DNA of 64,000 bases from Roseobacter insulae (GCF_019375555.1 NZ_JAHXDN010000003.1:372001-436000), one strand, 5' to 3'. Positions 31,146 to 40,313 are shown, counted from the stretch's first letter. Notes: generated by a model not told the origin, from the letters alone. A program made the numbers and translations.

Positions 31146-32501
31146 TCAGGCGGCGTCCAGTGCTCCGTGGCCCAACCACGATTGCCAGTCCGCCTTGGCG
31201 CGGTCCGTATAGGCCTTGTACCGGTCTTTTCGTCCGCGACGACCGCCCTTCAGGCCCTCGACAGGGGGAAACAGGCCGAAATTCACGTTCATCGGCTGGA
31301 AGGTCTTGGCCTCGGCACCGCCGGAGATATGGGTTATCAATGCCCCGGTTGCGGTCGTTGCGGGCGGTGTGGTCAGTGAGCGGCCCAATATGTCGCTGGC
31401 GGCCAGTCGTCCCGCAAGTAATCCCATGGACGCTGATTCCACATAGCCTTCAACGCCGGTGATCTGACCGGCGAACCGGATGTTGGGTTGCGATTTCAAC
31501 CGCATCTGGCCGTCCAGCAAGGTGGGCGCATTCAGAAAGGTGTTGCGGTGAATGCCGCCAAGACGTGCAAAGCTTGCATTCTCCAAACCTGGAATACGTT
31601 TGAAAACATCTGTTTGAGCGCCGTACTTCATCTTTGTCTGGAAGCCGACGATGTTATACAACGTGCCGAGTTTATTGTCCCGGCGCAGCTGCACCACCGC
31701 ATAGGGCTTGTTGTCCGGCGCATGCGGGTTGGTCAGACCCACCGGTTTCATCGGGCCGAAGCGCAGCGTTTCGCGGCCGCGTTCCGCCATGACCTCGATG
31801 GGCAGGCACCCGTCGAAATAACCCGCTGTCTCGCCCTCATGGAATTCGGTTTTATCCGCCGCCAGCAGCGCGTCGATGAAGGCCTCGTACTGTTCCTTGT
31901 TCATCGGACAGTTGAGGTAGGCCGTGCGCTCCTCTTCGGTGTCGCCTTTGTCATAGCGCGATTGCATCCACGCCTTGGACATATCGATGCTGTCGAAATA
32001 CACAATGGGCGCGATCGCGTCGAAAAAGGCAAGGGCCTCTGCGCCGGTCTTCGCCGCAATGGCCTGTCCAAGCGCGCCGGAGGTCAATGGACCCGTCGCG
32101 ATGATCCACTGCCCGGTGGCGGGCAATTCGGTGATTTCCCCGTAGGCCACCCGGATATTGGGATGCGCCACAAGGGCGTCGGTGACCGATTGTGCGAAGG
32201 GATCGCGGTCCACCGCCAGCGCACCGCCAGCGGGCAGACGGTGCCTGTCGGCGGTCTGCATGATTAGGCCATTGGCCTGGCGCATCTCCCAATGCAGCAA
32301 GCCAACCGCGTTTTGCTCATCATCATCGGAGCGGAACGAGTTGGAGCAGACCATTTCGCCCAGCAAACCGGTCTGATGCGCGAATGTGCCGACCTGGGGG
32401 CGCATCTCGTGCAACACCACCCGCACCCCCATGTGGGCTGCCTGCCAGGCGGCTTCCGATCCGGCCATGCCGCCGCCAACGATATGAAGTTCTTCTGTCA
32501 T
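31146..32501 (-). CDS. trmFO: Folate-dependent tRNA U54 methyltransferase TrmFO
   Basis: TrmFO makes 5-methyluridine at position 54 of tRNA using methylene-tetrahydrofolate and FAD. The 451-residue product starts with the FAD-binding motif [17 protein letters not shown]. The catalytic Cys sits in [14 protein letters not shown] and the C-terminal part has [11 protein letters not shown]. It is the first gene of a minus-strand group with the methyltransferase and gluQ. Confidence 0.96.
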   Translation of the reverse strand: MTEELHIVGGGMAGSEAAWQAAHMGVRVVLHEMRPQVGTFAHQTGLLGEMVCSNSFRSDDDEQNAVGLLHWEMRQANGLIMQTADRHRLPAGGALAVDRDPFAQSVTDALVAHPNIRVAYGEITELPATGQWIIATGPLTSGALGQAIAAKTGAEALAFFDAIAPIVYFDSIDMSKAWMQSRYDKGDTEEERTAYLNCPMNKEQYEAFIDALLAADKTEFHEGETAGYFDGCLPIEVMAERGRETLRFGPMKPVGLTNPHAPDNKPYAVVQLRRDNKLGTLYNIVGFQTKMKYGAQTDVFKRIPGLENASFARLGGIHRNTFLNAPTLLDGQMRLKSQPNIRFAGQITGVEGYVESASMGLLAGRLAASDILGRSLTTPPATTATGALITHISGGAEAKTFQPMNVNFGLFPPVEGLKGGRRGRKDRYKAYTDRAKADWQSWLGHGALDAA

Positions 32502-32588
32502 GACGCGTCATGTAAGCCAGCAGATCGATCAGCACAACCGAAAGGCCCAAGAAGCCTTGAGCCTGACCGGTAGGATGGGGAGGGGGCG

Positions 32589-32669
32589 TTTTTGGGGTCG
32601 CCGCTGCGGGAATGTCGAACCAGCGAGAGACTGGCTTGGAGGGACCTTCCGCCGGCGGCGACCCAAAAA
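32589..32669. repeat. Long structured inverted repeat in the 367-nt trmFO-thioesterase gap
   Basis: The gap 32502-32868 holds no gene that I can support; this element is its main structure. TTTTTGGGGTCGCCGC (32589-32604) pairs with GCGGCGACCCAAAAA (32655-32669) with one bulged G. Inside, GCGG pairs with CCGC, and CCAG with CTGG around a 7-nt loop (620-634). The whole 81-nt fold could work on either strand. Each arm carries a run of five T or A at the outside, so it could also act as a bidirectional terminator or a dispersed repeat. Confidence 0.55.
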
Positions 32670-32868
32670 TCATCAAGGCGTTTCAGCCTTGCCCAATAGT
32701 TGCCATGTTCCTGCCTAAATTAAAATACCTCAGGTAGAAACTCTTCATACCGAAATTGGAAACAATCCCGGGCTGCGCGCGAAAATGTTCGAAACAGCGC
32801 CTGTGTGCTTGCTCTTGCCGGCGGTTTCGCCCAACTCTGCACAAGGTTTTCCGGCGGAGGATGGGCCC

Positions 32869-33291
32869 ATGGATATCAAGATGACGGCTGCGGACATGAG
32901 CGCCTTTCTCGACGAGGCGTTCGAACAGGTCAAAGGTGATTTCACCGTGCAAGAGGTTGCGCCAAATCGTGTGACGGTTCGGCTGAACGTCCAGGACAAA
33001 CATCTGCGCCCGGGGGGCACCGTCTCAGGACCGTCGATCTTTGCGCTGGCCGATGTCTCGGCCTACCTCGTGACGCTGGCGATGATCGGGCCACAGGCGT
33101 TGGCGGTCACGACCAATTGCTCGATTGACTTTATGCGCAAACCGGCATCGGGGGTGGATCTGATCGCCCATGTGACCCTGTTGAAACTGGGCAAGCAGCT
33201 ATCGGTCAGTGATGTGCTGGTCTATTCCGAGGGTCTCGACAAACCGGTGGCGCGGGCCAGCCTGACCTATGCGATCCCTCCCGCCACGTGA
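32869..33291 (+). CDS. PaaI-type hotdog thioesterase
   Basis: The 140-residue protein starts at ATG 32869, after CGGAGGA. The hotdog fold region reads HLRPGGTVSGPSIFALADVSA, with an Asp in the helix where PaaI thioesterases keep their catalytic acid. It is followed by TTNCSIDFMRKPASG. It likely hydrolyses acyl- or aryl-CoA esters. The substrate is not predictable. Confidence 0.88.
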   Translation: MDIKMTAADMSAFLDEAFEQVKGDFTVQEVAPNRVTVRLNVQDKHLRPGGTVSGPSIFALADVSAYLVTLAMIGPQALAVTTNCSIDFMRKPASGVDLIAHVTLLKLGKQLSVSDVLVYSEGLDKPVARASLTYAIPPAT

Positions 33292-33354
33292 CTGCCGTGA
33301 CGAAACGGCGCACGGCTGATTGGAATGCGCGCAAACCGGCAATTGGCGTCCGCA

Positions 33355-33915
33355 TCAAAGAACCCGTCGAAATGTATCCGGGTAGTCCAGCACCAAACCG
33401 AAGTCATCAATCACAAGATCGGCTGTAAATCCCCTGAACAGACCCTCGTACCTGTAACGATGGCCCCGGGTTATGCAGGTGTATCGCTGTTCCGCGCGTT
33501 GCGGTAAGAAGTCTCCGGCCACTTGGTCTGGCAGGGGTACGTAGGCGACCGCTATCTCCCGGCGCTCTTCGTCTCGCAGGTTCAGGCGTTTTATCGGTAA
33601 CGTGTTTGTGGCCGGTGTGATCCCGATATCGACATCAAAACACCCGTCCAACGTCGGAAGGGACCGGTTGCCAATGATGTCCCGCCAGTTTCCATGCTCA
33701 TCCGCTTCTACATGCAGCGACGGGCCATCGACATATTCGAGACGGACCTCGCGCGTCCTGAAAGCGGCATCCGTGCGGACAAAGTAGTGCCCGCCATATG
33801 TGCCGTGGCGGGTTCCGGCAACAACGCCTTCGAGCGATAATCCGTCACCGTTTTCAAGGCAGACGCAATGCTCCAACCCTTGTCCTTCCCAGTCGTGCCA
33901 ACGGGCAACTGTCAT
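33355..33915 (-). CDS. Putative glycolipid-binding domain protein
   Basis: The 186-residue protein consists of one beta-rich domain of the Glycolipid_bind family. It starts with ARWHDWEGQGLEHCVC and has repeated anti-parallel strand patterns with conserved Arg and Asp (RLNLRDEERREIAVAYVPLP, RYRYEGL). There is no signal peptide, so it is cytoplasmic. The family fold was solved in a Pseudomonas member, but its function is poorly known. It is monocistronic. Confidence 0.75.
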   Translation of the reverse strand: MTVARWHDWEGQGLEHCVCLENGDGLSLEGVVAGTRHGTYGGHYFVRTDAAFRTREVRLEYVDGPSLHVEADEHGNWRDIIGNRSLPTLDGCFDVDIGITPATNTLPIKRLNLRDEERREIAVAYVPLPDQVAGDFLPQRAEQRYTCITRGHRYRYEGLFRGFTADLVIDDFGLVLDYPDTFRRVL

Positions 33916-34049
33916 GCTTTCTGTCCTTCATTCCACGAACACTGGGAGACGGTACGATGCACCTGGTTGGCGGTAAAGGGGGGCTTTCCGACCCCTGTAC
34001 CGGCGTCGTCAACAGCAGGAAAGGCGCGCGAGGCAGTCAGCGCTGCGCG

Positions 34050-34076
34050 AAAAAAAGGCCGGGACAAAGCCCGGCC
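34050..34076 (-). terminator. Rho-independent terminator of the DUF1127 gene
   Basis: On the minus strand GGCCGGG and CCCGGCC form a 7-bp stem with a 6-nt loop. Seven T residues follow. It lies 34 nt after the DUF1127 stop and gives a compact single-gene transcript. Confidence 0.9.
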
Positions 34077-34109
34077 CTGAGGAAGAGGTCTGGTGCGTAC
34101 CGGGGAACG

Positions 34110-34343
34110 TTACGCGCGCCAGAACACCTTGGCAGCCTCGTCATGAGCCTGCCGAGGTGTCAGTCCCACGTCGGTCAGCTGCCAGACGGTCAGCTGCCTG
34201 AGCGCACGTCGCGTGCGCCGCCGCGTGGCCCATTTCGACACGCAGACAGCAAACTCAACCGCGACGATGGCCAGCGCGGGCATCGACTTGGCCTGATTCA
34301 GATAGGCCATTGTTTCGGGCGAAGGTGTCAGTGCGTGTGCCAT
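34110..34343 (-). CDS. DUF1127 small basic protein
   Basis: The 77-residue protein ends with the DUF1127 motif: a basic stretch (ATRRRTRRALRQLTVWQL) followed by TDVGLTPRQAHDEAAKVFW. The N-terminal 45 residues are less conserved and mildly hydrophobic. Alphaproteobacterial DUF1127 proteins bind RNA and affect phosphate and carbon metabolism, shown in Agrobacterium and Rhodobacter. It diverges from the MocR gene across 93 nt with strong dyads, so the regulator probably controls it. Confidence 0.85.
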   Translation of the reverse strand: MAHALTPSPETMAYLNQAKSMPALAIVAVEFAVCVSKWATRRRTRRALRQLTVWQLTDVGLTPRQAHDEAAKVFWRA

Positions 34344-34362
34344 GGGTATCTCCTGAATTGTA

Positions 34363-34391
34363 TTGACACAATAAAGCGGTTTAGCTATATC
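34363..34391 (+). promoter_or_regulatory. Sigma-70 promoter of the MocR gene
   Basis: TTGACA (34363), a 17-nt spacer and TATATC (34386) form a near-consensus promoter. It lies 46 nt before the mocR start and overlaps the operator-like dyads, so binding there should block it. Confidence 0.65.
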
Positions 34392-34413
34392 GTATCAATA
34401 AACCGCTTGATAC
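34374..34413. promoter_or_regulatory. Nested inverted repeats between DUF1127 and MocR genes
   Basis: Two dyads overlap. AAGCGGTTTA (34374-34383) pairs with TAAACCGCTT (34399-34408), spacer 15 nt. GTATCAA (34392-34398) pairs with TTGATAC (34407-34413), spacer 8 nt. They cover the -10 region of the mocR promoter and sit upstream of the divergent gene, and are likely the binding site of the regulator. Confidence 0.6.
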
Positions 34414-34436
34414 AAAGAGGCTAGGAAAACATTGTA

Positions 34437-35852
34437 ATGGGTACAATTTGGCACCCGACCCTGAATTCCGAGCAGGGTCCCAAGTACAAGGCGGTTGTAG
34501 CCTCTATTCGTAACGGGATTGAGACAGGCACATTGAAGGTCGGCGACAAGCTGCCCCCTGTGCGCGAACTGGCCTGGAAACTGAGCATCACCCCGGGAAC
34601 CGTGGCGCGGGCGTATACGATTCTGACCGAAGAGGGCGCGCTGCAGGCCGAAGTGGGCCGCGGGACCTTTGTTGCCCGGCCGTTGCCTGTCGATCCATCC
34701 GACATGCCCATCGAAATCGATGTGATCCCGCACAGCGCCGAAGAAGACGGCAACCCCTATCATGTCAGCCTGTTTTCACCCCATTTACCCTGCGTCGGCC
34801 AGGACAAGCTGATCCGGCACCTCATGGCCCAGGTCGCGCAGGATCCGCCTTCCGGGGTTATGCATTATCCGAGCCGTGACAGCGCCCGTCCGGCGCGCGA
34901 GGCGGTAATAAGATGGCTCGAAGGCACGCCACTGGGCCCGCTCAGAGAACGCGATATCGTCCTGAGCCATGGCGGCCAGAACGGCATTTCGCTCATCCTG
35001 CAAACCATCCTTCGCGGCGGCAGGCCCACGGTTCTGATCGAAGAGCTGGCCTATCCTGGTTTTCGTCGGGCGGCCGAGTTGTTGCGGGCGGATATCGTCC
35101 CGGTTGCGATGGACGACGATGGCATCATCCCGCAAGCGTTGGACGCAGCGGCGCGGGCGCATGACGCGCAGGTTCTTTGTACCTCTCCCGAGGTGCATAA
35201 TCCCACCGGGGGCTTTACCCCCGTGGCACGACGCGAAGAGATCGCCAGGCTCGCCCAGAAGCACGATTTCCAGATTGTCGAGGACGATTGTTACCGCATG
35301 GGCGTGAACCGGGCGCCATCTTACCGGATGCTGGCGCCGGGACGCGGCTGGTACGTGTCATCCATTGCGAAAACGATCTCGCCGTCCTTGCGGTTCGGCT
35401 TTGCAATTGCGCCCGAGGGCAAGTCGTCGGCCCTGCGGCGCACGGCCGAGCACGGGTTTTTCGGCCTTGCAACGCCTCTGAGCGATGTATGTGCCTTGCT
35501 GTTGCAACATCCGCAAATTGACCAGCTGACAGAAGCGACGCGCAAGGCGTTCAACGCCTACGTGCAAAGTGCGGTTAATATCCTTGGCGCATATGATCTG
35601 GTCTGGCGCCCGGATGTGCCCTTCCTGTGGTTGCGCCTGCCCATGGGCTGGCGGGCCGGTGCATTCTGTCAGGCGGCTGAGGCGGAAGGGATTCAGATAC
35701 GAACGGCAGAAGAATTTGTCTGCCGCGAGGCCCGCGCGCCGCACGCGGTGCGGATGGCGATCAATGCCGGCGTGTCCTTGCAGAGTTTCGAAGCCGCGAT
35801 GACGCGGTTGCGCCTGCTTCTGGACAGCCCGCCCGAACAGCTGAGCGTCTGA
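34437..35852 (+). CDS. MocR-type GntR/aminotransferase regulator
   Basis: This 471-residue regulator has a GntR winged helix at about 15-80 (KLPPVRELAWKLSITPGTVA) joined to a fold-type I aminotransferase domain. The PLP-binding Lys312 is in SSIAKTISPSL. Other PLP residues include the Asn of EVHNPTGGF and the Asp of VEDDCYRMG. MocR proteins sense PLP or aminated metabolites, the best known being PdxR. It diverges from the DUF1127 gene, with which it shares the operator region. The ligand is unknown. Confidence 0.93.
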   Translation: MGTIWHPTLNSEQGPKYKAVVASIRNGIETGTLKVGDKLPPVRELAWKLSITPGTVARAYTILTEEGALQAEVGRGTFVARPLPVDPSDMPIEIDVIPHSAEEDGNPYHVSLFSPHLPCVGQDKLIRHLMAQVAQDPPSGVMHYPSRDSARPAREAVIRWLEGTPLGPLRERDIVLSHGGQNGISLILQTILRGGRPTVLIEELAYPGFRRAAELLRADIVPVAMDDDGIIPQALDAAARAHDAQVLCTSPEVHNPTGGFTPVARREEIARLAQKHDFQIVEDDCYRMGVNRAPSYRMLAPGRGWYVSSIAKTISPSLRFGFAIAPEGKSSALRRTAEHGFFGLATPLSDVCALLLQHPQIDQLTEATRKAFNAYVQSAVNILGAYDLVWRPDVPFLWLRLPMGWRAGAFCQAAEAEGIQIRTAEEFVCREARAPHAVRMAINAGVSLQSFEAAMTRLRLLLDSPPEQLSV

Positions 35853-35859
35853 CACCAGC

Positions 35860-36906
35860 CTACAAAAACCCGCCGGCCCCCCACGCCAGACCCGCAAGCA
35901 CGGCCCCCCCGGAGAGGGCCGCGGCATAGGCGGCGAGCTTCCAGCGCGAGAACGGGCGCTCGCCGAAGGTGCGCCCGTGAATGCCGCAGACCACAACTTT
36001 CATGGGCTTGCCCCGGTATTGATAGTGCAGCATCCACACCGGCAACAGAATTCGCCGGTACCGCACGCCGGTTGTCTCCGCGTCATAGCGCGTGACTTTG
36101 ACAACGCGTTTTCCCACGTGGGTCTTGATGCGGTTGCGGATCAGCAGGTCCTTGTCCGCGGCATTGGCGCGCAGCCCTTCCGCGACACTCTGGTGATGGC
36201 GTTCGGCGGCAAATCCGGCAAGGTAGGCGGGGCCGTAGGGCCTGAGCTGTGCCGGGTCGAATTCATGCAGGATACCATCCCGGATCAGCGGCGTGACGTG
36301 ATGAGAGGCGGGCATGAGCATGTCATCAAAGGAAATGCCAAGGGCGCCGCGTGTCGACCGAATGCGTGTAGTCTTGCCCCGCCGCGCTTTATACGTGGCC
36401 CAGTAATGTACCGCCTCGTGACTGTCGAATGTCCAGAAGGGCGCGTAAAGTCCTGCGACGCGCGATTTGGAGACCACGACCTTCAGATCGTTCGGGCGCG
36501 CCCAGCGACCGGTCACCCAGATGCGCGCTGCCGCGAGCGCGGCTTCCTCCTCAATGTGAAACGGTATGAGGGCCATCGTCTCATAGCCGCTGTCCTGAGT
36601 GGTCAGGACAACGGGACCGTCGCAATAGGCGCAGCGTGTCGAAAGGACGGCCCCGGTGAAGACGACGCTCCCGCCGCAACTCTGGCAGCGGTGCACGCGG
36701 GTTTCGACCAGCGTCGGCAGGTCAGCGCCCGCCATGTCGTCGGAATAGTTGGTTTCGTCGGCAGCCGAAGGATCATCGGGCAGGGCATCTGCATGCTGTG
36801 TGCCGCAGCTTCGACAGAGCAGCGCGCGCGCCCGGGGCGAAAAGGCGCATTGGCCGCCGCAGGCATGGCACTGCAGTTGGCCTTGGACGCCCTCGACCTC
36901 GTTCAC
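35860..36906 (-). CDS. Zinc-ribbon protein with a C-terminal membrane helix
   Basis: The 348-residue protein (GTG start) has four CxxC pairs at Cys13/16, 31/34, 74/77 and 92/95. They would make two zinc ribbons at the N-terminus. A long beta-rich region follows (for example LKVVVSKSRVAGLYAPFWTF). One hydrophobic helix is at the end (AAYAAALSGGAVLAGLAW), so it is likely anchored with the ribbons in the cytoplasm. It overlaps the upstream membrane protein gene by 4 nt (GTGA), so they are made together. Some relatives are mislabelled as replication or helicase proteins. I see no such motif. Confidence 0.8.
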   Translation of the reverse strand: MNEVEGVQGQLQCHACGGQCAFSPRARALLCRSCGTQHADALPDDPSAADETNYSDDMAGADLPTLVETRVHRCQSCGGSVVFTGAVLSTRCAYCDGPVVLTTQDSGYETMALIPFHIEEEAALAAARIWVTGRWARPNDLKVVVSKSRVAGLYAPFWTFDSHEAVHYWATYKARRGKTTRIRSTRGALGISFDDMLMPASHHVTPLIRDGILHEFDPAQLRPYGPAYLAGFAAERHHQSVAEGLRANAADKDLLIRNRIKTHVGKRVVKVTRYDAETTGVRYRRILLPVWMLHYQYRGKPMKVVVCGIHGRTFGERPFSRWKLAAYAAALSGGAVLAGLAWGAGGFL

Positions 36907-37268
36907 GGGTCGGCATCCAGAATGGCCGCTGCGATTTCAATGAGAATCTGCAGCCGGTACCAGGAGCGATCAACCGCGCCCGGCAAATCGCCGCTTGCCG
37001 CCCAATCGCCGATGATCGTCGCGAGGAACCATGTTGTCAGAAGCCACAGCGCAATCACCGACCACCCGCTGATGCTGCGAATCCAGCCAGCGGAGCCCTG
37101 TTTCAAATCGTGCCTGGCCTCGTAAACCCGGATAAGCTTTGACACCGGGGCAATGCCAACCGCTGTGGCGGCGACCAAGAGCGCCAGTCCGGCAAGGACT
37201 GGTCCGGCGAGAGATGACAACATAAGCGTGATCGGGGCCTTGATCCGGGAAAGAAACTGCCCAACCAT
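36903..37268 (-). CDS. Two- or three-helix membrane protein coupled to the zinc-ribbon gene
   Basis: The 121-residue protein has hydrophobic segments around ITLMLSSLAGPVLAGLALLVA and ISGWSVIALWLLTTWFLATI, with a charged link (RVYEARHDLKQG). Its stop codon overlaps the start of the zinc-ribbon gene. The pair probably forms a membrane unit. I do not recognise a characterised family. The TATA-rich 200 nt upstream belong mainly to the divergent rplM promoter. Confidence 0.75.
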   Translation of the reverse strand: MVGQFLSRIKAPITLMLSSLAGPVLAGLALLVAATAVGIAPVSKLIRVYEARHDLKQGSAGWIRSISGWSVIALWLLTTWFLATIIGDWAASGDLPGAVDRSWYRLQILIEIAAAILDADP

Positions 37269-37383
37269 TTTTGCGTCGCGCTTCGGATTTGCAAGCCGTC
37301 ATTTATAAGCGTGATTTTTGGGGTAAAATAATACCTATTTTATAACAACATGAATTCGTTATATTTTTTGCCAATCACATCTC

Positions 37384-37411
37384 TTGACGCGATCAACACC
37401 TGCTTTATAAC
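37384..37411 (+). promoter_or_regulatory. Sigma-70 promoter of rplM-rpsI
   Basis: TTGACG, a 16-nt spacer and TATAAC lie 66 nt before rplM. An AT-rich stretch (37312-37380) upstream may serve as an UP element, as expected for a ribosomal protein operon. Confidence 0.6.
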
Positions 37412-37476
37412 GCCCCAATCGAATTCGGGTGTGACCTTAACCGGCAACACCTTCCACCTCAAACGGGGAACCGTCC

Positions 37477-37938
37477 ATGAAAACCTTTTCTGCAACTCCC
37501 GCAGATATCGACAAGAAGTGGATCCTGATCGACGCCGAGGGCGTTGTTCTGGGCCGTCTCGCGTCGATCATTGCCCAGCGTCTGCGCGGTAAACACAAAC
37601 CTTCCTTCACGCCGCACATGGATATGGGCGACAATGTGATTGTCATCAACGCGGACAAGATCCAGCTGACCGGCAAGAAGCGTGAAGAAAACCACTACTG
37701 GCACACCGGTCACCCGGGCGGCATCAAGTCCCGCACGAAAGAGCAGATCCTGACCGGGGCACATCCGGAGCGCGTCGTGACCCTCGCGGTCAAGCGTATG
37801 CTGCCCGGGAACCGTCTGTCCCGCCAGCAAATGACCAACCTGCGCGTCTACGCAGGCGGCGATCACCCCCACGAGGCGCAAAGCCCCGAAGTTCTGGATG
37901 TGAAATCCATGAACAGCAAAAACACCCGGAGTGCATGA
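37477..37938 (+). CDS. rplM: 50S ribosomal protein L13
   Basis: The 153-residue L13 is recognised by [31 protein letters not shown] and [16 protein letters not shown]. It is an early assembly protein of the large subunit. Its stop overlaps an ATG of rpsI, the universal rplM-rpsI order. Confidence 0.98.
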   Translation: MKTFSATPADIDKKWILIDAEGVVLGRLASIIAQRLRGKHKPSFTPHMDMGDNVIVINADKIQLTGKKREENHYWHTGHPGGIKSRTKEQILTGAHPERVVTLAVKRMLPGNRLSRQQMTNLRVYAGGDHPHEAQSPEVLDVKSMNSKNTRSA

Positions 37939-37940
37939 GC

Positions 37941-38429
37941 ATGGCTGAAGAAATCAACACACTCGAAGATTTGGCCGAAGTTGCTGGCATCGAGACGGCG
38001 CCCGAGGTCGTGGAAACGCCGCGCGAGCCGGTCCGTGATGACCTTGGCCGCTCCTATGCGACCGGCAAACGGAAAGATGCGATTGCCCGTGTCTGGATCA
38101 AGCCCGGTTCCGGCAAGGTGACTGTAAACGGCAAGGCACAAAACGATTATTTTGCCCGCCCGGTTCTGCAGATGATCCTCGCACAACCGTTTTCTGTATC
38201 CGGTACCGAAGGCCAGTTTGACGTTGTTGCAACGGTCAAGGGCGGCGGCCTCTCCGGTCAGGCCGGCGCGGTCAAACACGGGATATCCAAGGCGTTGCAG
38301 CTTTATGATCCCTCGCTGCGTGGTGCCCTGAAGGCCGCAGGTTTCCTGACCCGCGACAGCCGCGTCGTTGAACGTAAGAAATATGGTAAGGCGAAGGCGC
38401 GTAAGAGCTTCCAGTTCTCCAAGCGCTAA
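37941..38429 (+). CDS. rpsI: 30S ribosomal protein S9
   Basis: The 162-residue S9 has the conserved C-terminal body ([48 protein letters not shown]-like end) and a 35-residue acidic N-terminal extension ([16 protein letters not shown]). Such extensions are typical of alphaproteobacterial S9. The ATG at 37935 overlaps rplM; the ATG at 37941 has better spacing from GGAG and is used here. A terminator follows 25 nt later. Confidence 0.97.
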   Translation: MAEEINTLEDLAEVAGIETAPEVVETPREPVRDDLGRSYATGKRKDAIARVWIKPGSGKVTVNGKAQNDYFARPVLQMILAQPFSVSGTEGQFDVVATVKGGGLSGQAGAVKHGISKALQLYDPSLRGALKAAGFLTRDSRVVERKKYGKAKARKSFQFSKR

Positions 38430-38453
38430 CCTGTTATCTGTGTTGTTTGATAA

Positions 38454-38479
38454 GGCCGCTCCGTGTGAGCGGCCTTTTT
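38454..38479 (+). terminator. Rho-independent terminator of rplM-rpsI
   Basis: GGCCGCTC, a 5-nt loop (CGTGT) and GAGCGGCC form a perfect 8-bp stem with five T residues after it. Confidence 0.93.
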
Positions 38480-38657
38480 CATGTCCAGGGGTCCGCGTTT
38501 GGCCGCCGCGATGTATCGTTTGTGCCCATATGAGCCATATGCCGCTGATCGAGGCGGTTTGGGAGAGCACGTTTTCTCTTGTCGGCCAGCAATGGCTCGC
38601 CGTCGACAAATTTCCCCTTACCTGAAGCAGAAATTACCGCGATCACTTGGATTTATT

Positions 38658-39689
38658 ATGGTTCTGAGAACGTTCATAGCATTCGACAACGACAGTCTTG
38701 TTGTCACGTCAAGCGCAAATGGTGGCCTTGTCGGCAACCCGGTCGTGAACAATTCGGACACGCCTGACGGCACGGTCTTTCAATATTCCAGCGCCAGCGG
38801 CACGCAGATCGAGCTCAACGACACCGGCGGGGGCGCGAGCCGCTTCAATGACGACAACGCTGGCAACCACGTGATCACCGACGGCGGTGGCATCGTGGCA
38901 AACGGGACAGCGGTTGAATCGGAATCGATCCTGTTTCTGCGCGCGCTCGACAGCAGCGGCAACCAAACCGGGCCGGAGATATCGGTCTATGTCTTTTCTC
39001 AGAACGGCAATTTCAATGATATCTGGGGGTATGCCACCAGCGAACCGCTGCAGGACGGGGTGTCTTACGTCAAGATCGACGGGTCGAATTCAGGCACGTC
39101 ACGCTACACGGATTACGTCACCTGTTTCGCCGATGGTACCCTGATCGCGGGACCGGACGGTGAAGTGGCGGTGGAAGACATCGAAAAGGGCCAGCTGATC
39201 TGGACCCGCGACAATGGCATGTTGCCCGTTCAATGGATCGGAACCACAGCGGTGGCGGGCCATGGCGCCTTTGCGCCGGTGGTCTTCGAGGCGGGCGCCA
39301 TCGGCAACGAAACCGCGCTCACCGTCTCGCAACAGCATCGCATCTGGGTGGAAAGCGCGATGGCGGAGCTCTTGTTCGGGAAATCCGAAGTACTTGTCGC
39401 CGCGAAACATCTTTGCGGTCTGCCGGGCGTCAGCCTGCAACCGAGAGAGCAGGTGACCTACACGCATTTCATGTTTGGCAGTCACCAGATCGTCCGGGCC
39501 AACGGTGCGCTGACAGAAAGCTTTTTTCTGGCCGACAATGCGCTGCGGACGCTGGAGGCAGGGCCACAGGCCGAACTGCGGGCGCTCTTTGCCTCCGCAG
39601 ACGCCGGTTTTCGCCACTTTGGCACGACGGCGACAATGACGCTGACCGCCCGCGAAGCGGCGGCGCTGAAACCCTATTTGTCTTACTGA
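38658..39689 (+). CDS. Hint-domain (hedgehog/intein fold) protein
   Basis: The 343-residue protein starts at ATG 38658. A 150-residue N-terminal region rich in Gly, Asn, Asp and Ser looks beta-structured (ISVYVFSQNGNFNDIWGYA). A Hint module follows from Cys156 (TCFADGTLIAGPDGEVAV, EDIEKGQLIWTRDNG) to His227 in VSQQHRIWV. These are the residues that in hedgehog and inteins drive acyl shift and self-cleavage. There is no signal peptide; many roseobacter relatives are secreted by type I systems. It stands alone, 228 nt after rpsI, with no secretion genes nearby. Confidence 0.8.
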   Translation: MVLRTFIAFDNDSLVVTSSANGGLVGNPVVNNSDTPDGTVFQYSSASGTQIELNDTGGGASRFNDDNAGNHVITDGGGIVANGTAVESESILFLRALDSSGNQTGPEISVYVFSQNGNFNDIWGYATSEPLQDGVSYVKIDGSNSGTSRYTDYVTCFADGTLIAGPDGEVAVEDIEKGQLIWTRDNGMLPVQWIGTTAVAGHGAFAPVVFEAGAIGNETALTVSQQHRIWVESAMAELLFGKSEVLVAAKHLCGLPGVSLQPREQVTYTHFMFGSHQIVRANGALTESFFLADNALRTLEAGPQAELRALFASADAGFRHFGTTATMTLTAREAAALKPYLSY

Positions 39690-39695
39690 CCGCGC

Positions 39696-40313
39696 CTATT
39701 CGTCGGTTGCGATCAACCCCAGCCCACGCAGGTAAATCCCGATCCCGGTTTCCAGCAGATCATCTGCGGGAAAGGGCGAGGCCCGACCGGGCGAATTGCG
39801 GGCAAAAAGCTCGACAACCCCATGGCTCAATGCCCAGATATGTGCCGAGAACATCGACGCGGGCGGGCGCTTGTCTTCGGGAATATGCTGGCTGAGATCG
39901 GTGGCTGCTTTTTCCAGAACGCCGCTGGCACGATTGGCCACGGCGGCGAGTTCCGGTGTGCGATTGACCGAGATCCCGCTTTCGAACATGGCGATGTAAT
40001 GACCGGGATACTTGCGCGCGAAAGCCAGGTACGCTCGCCCGGTTGCGGAAAACGCGGCCAGCGCAGAGGGTTGGCCCTTTTCGTAGGCATACTCCATCAG
40101 GTCGGCAAAGATCTCGTAGCCCTGCAAGGCGGCCTCGGCGATCAGGTCTTCGCGGCCCTCAAAGTGGCGGTAAACCGCGGCCGGGGTCACACCGGCCTGC
40201 TTGGCGGCCTCCGAAAGGGTAAAACCCATGGGCCCCTTGGCTTCGATCAACTGCAAGGCCGCCTCGATCAGGGCCTGACGCAGGTTGCCGTGGTGATAGC
40301 CGCGTTTAGGCAT
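39696..40313 (-). CDS. TetR-family transcriptional regulator
   Basis: The 205-residue protein starts at ATG 40313. It has the TetR helix-turn-helix [20 protein letters not shown] and [20 protein letters not shown], then a ligand-binding helical domain. Its start lies inside the last codons of ppk2 (8-nt overlap), so it is translated from the same mRNA. Its ligand and targets are unknown. Autoregulation of ppk2-tetR is plausible. Confidence 0.9.
   Translation of the reverse strand: MPKRGYHHGNLRQALIEAALQLIEAKGPMGFTLSEAAKQAGVTPAAVYRHFEGREDLIAEAALQGYEIFADLMEYAYEKGQPSALAAFSATGRAYLAFARKYPGHYIAMFESGISVNRTPELAAVANRASGVLEKAATDLSQHIPEDKRPPASMFSAHIWALSHGVVELFARNSPGRASPFPADDLLETGIGIYLRGLGLIATDE

Noticed and set aside
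32605-32635. A GGTTCGA word on the minus strand suggesting a tRNA T-arm
   Set aside because: The flanking bases do not pair as a T stem and no D or anticodon arm precedes it; it is explained by the larger hairpin.
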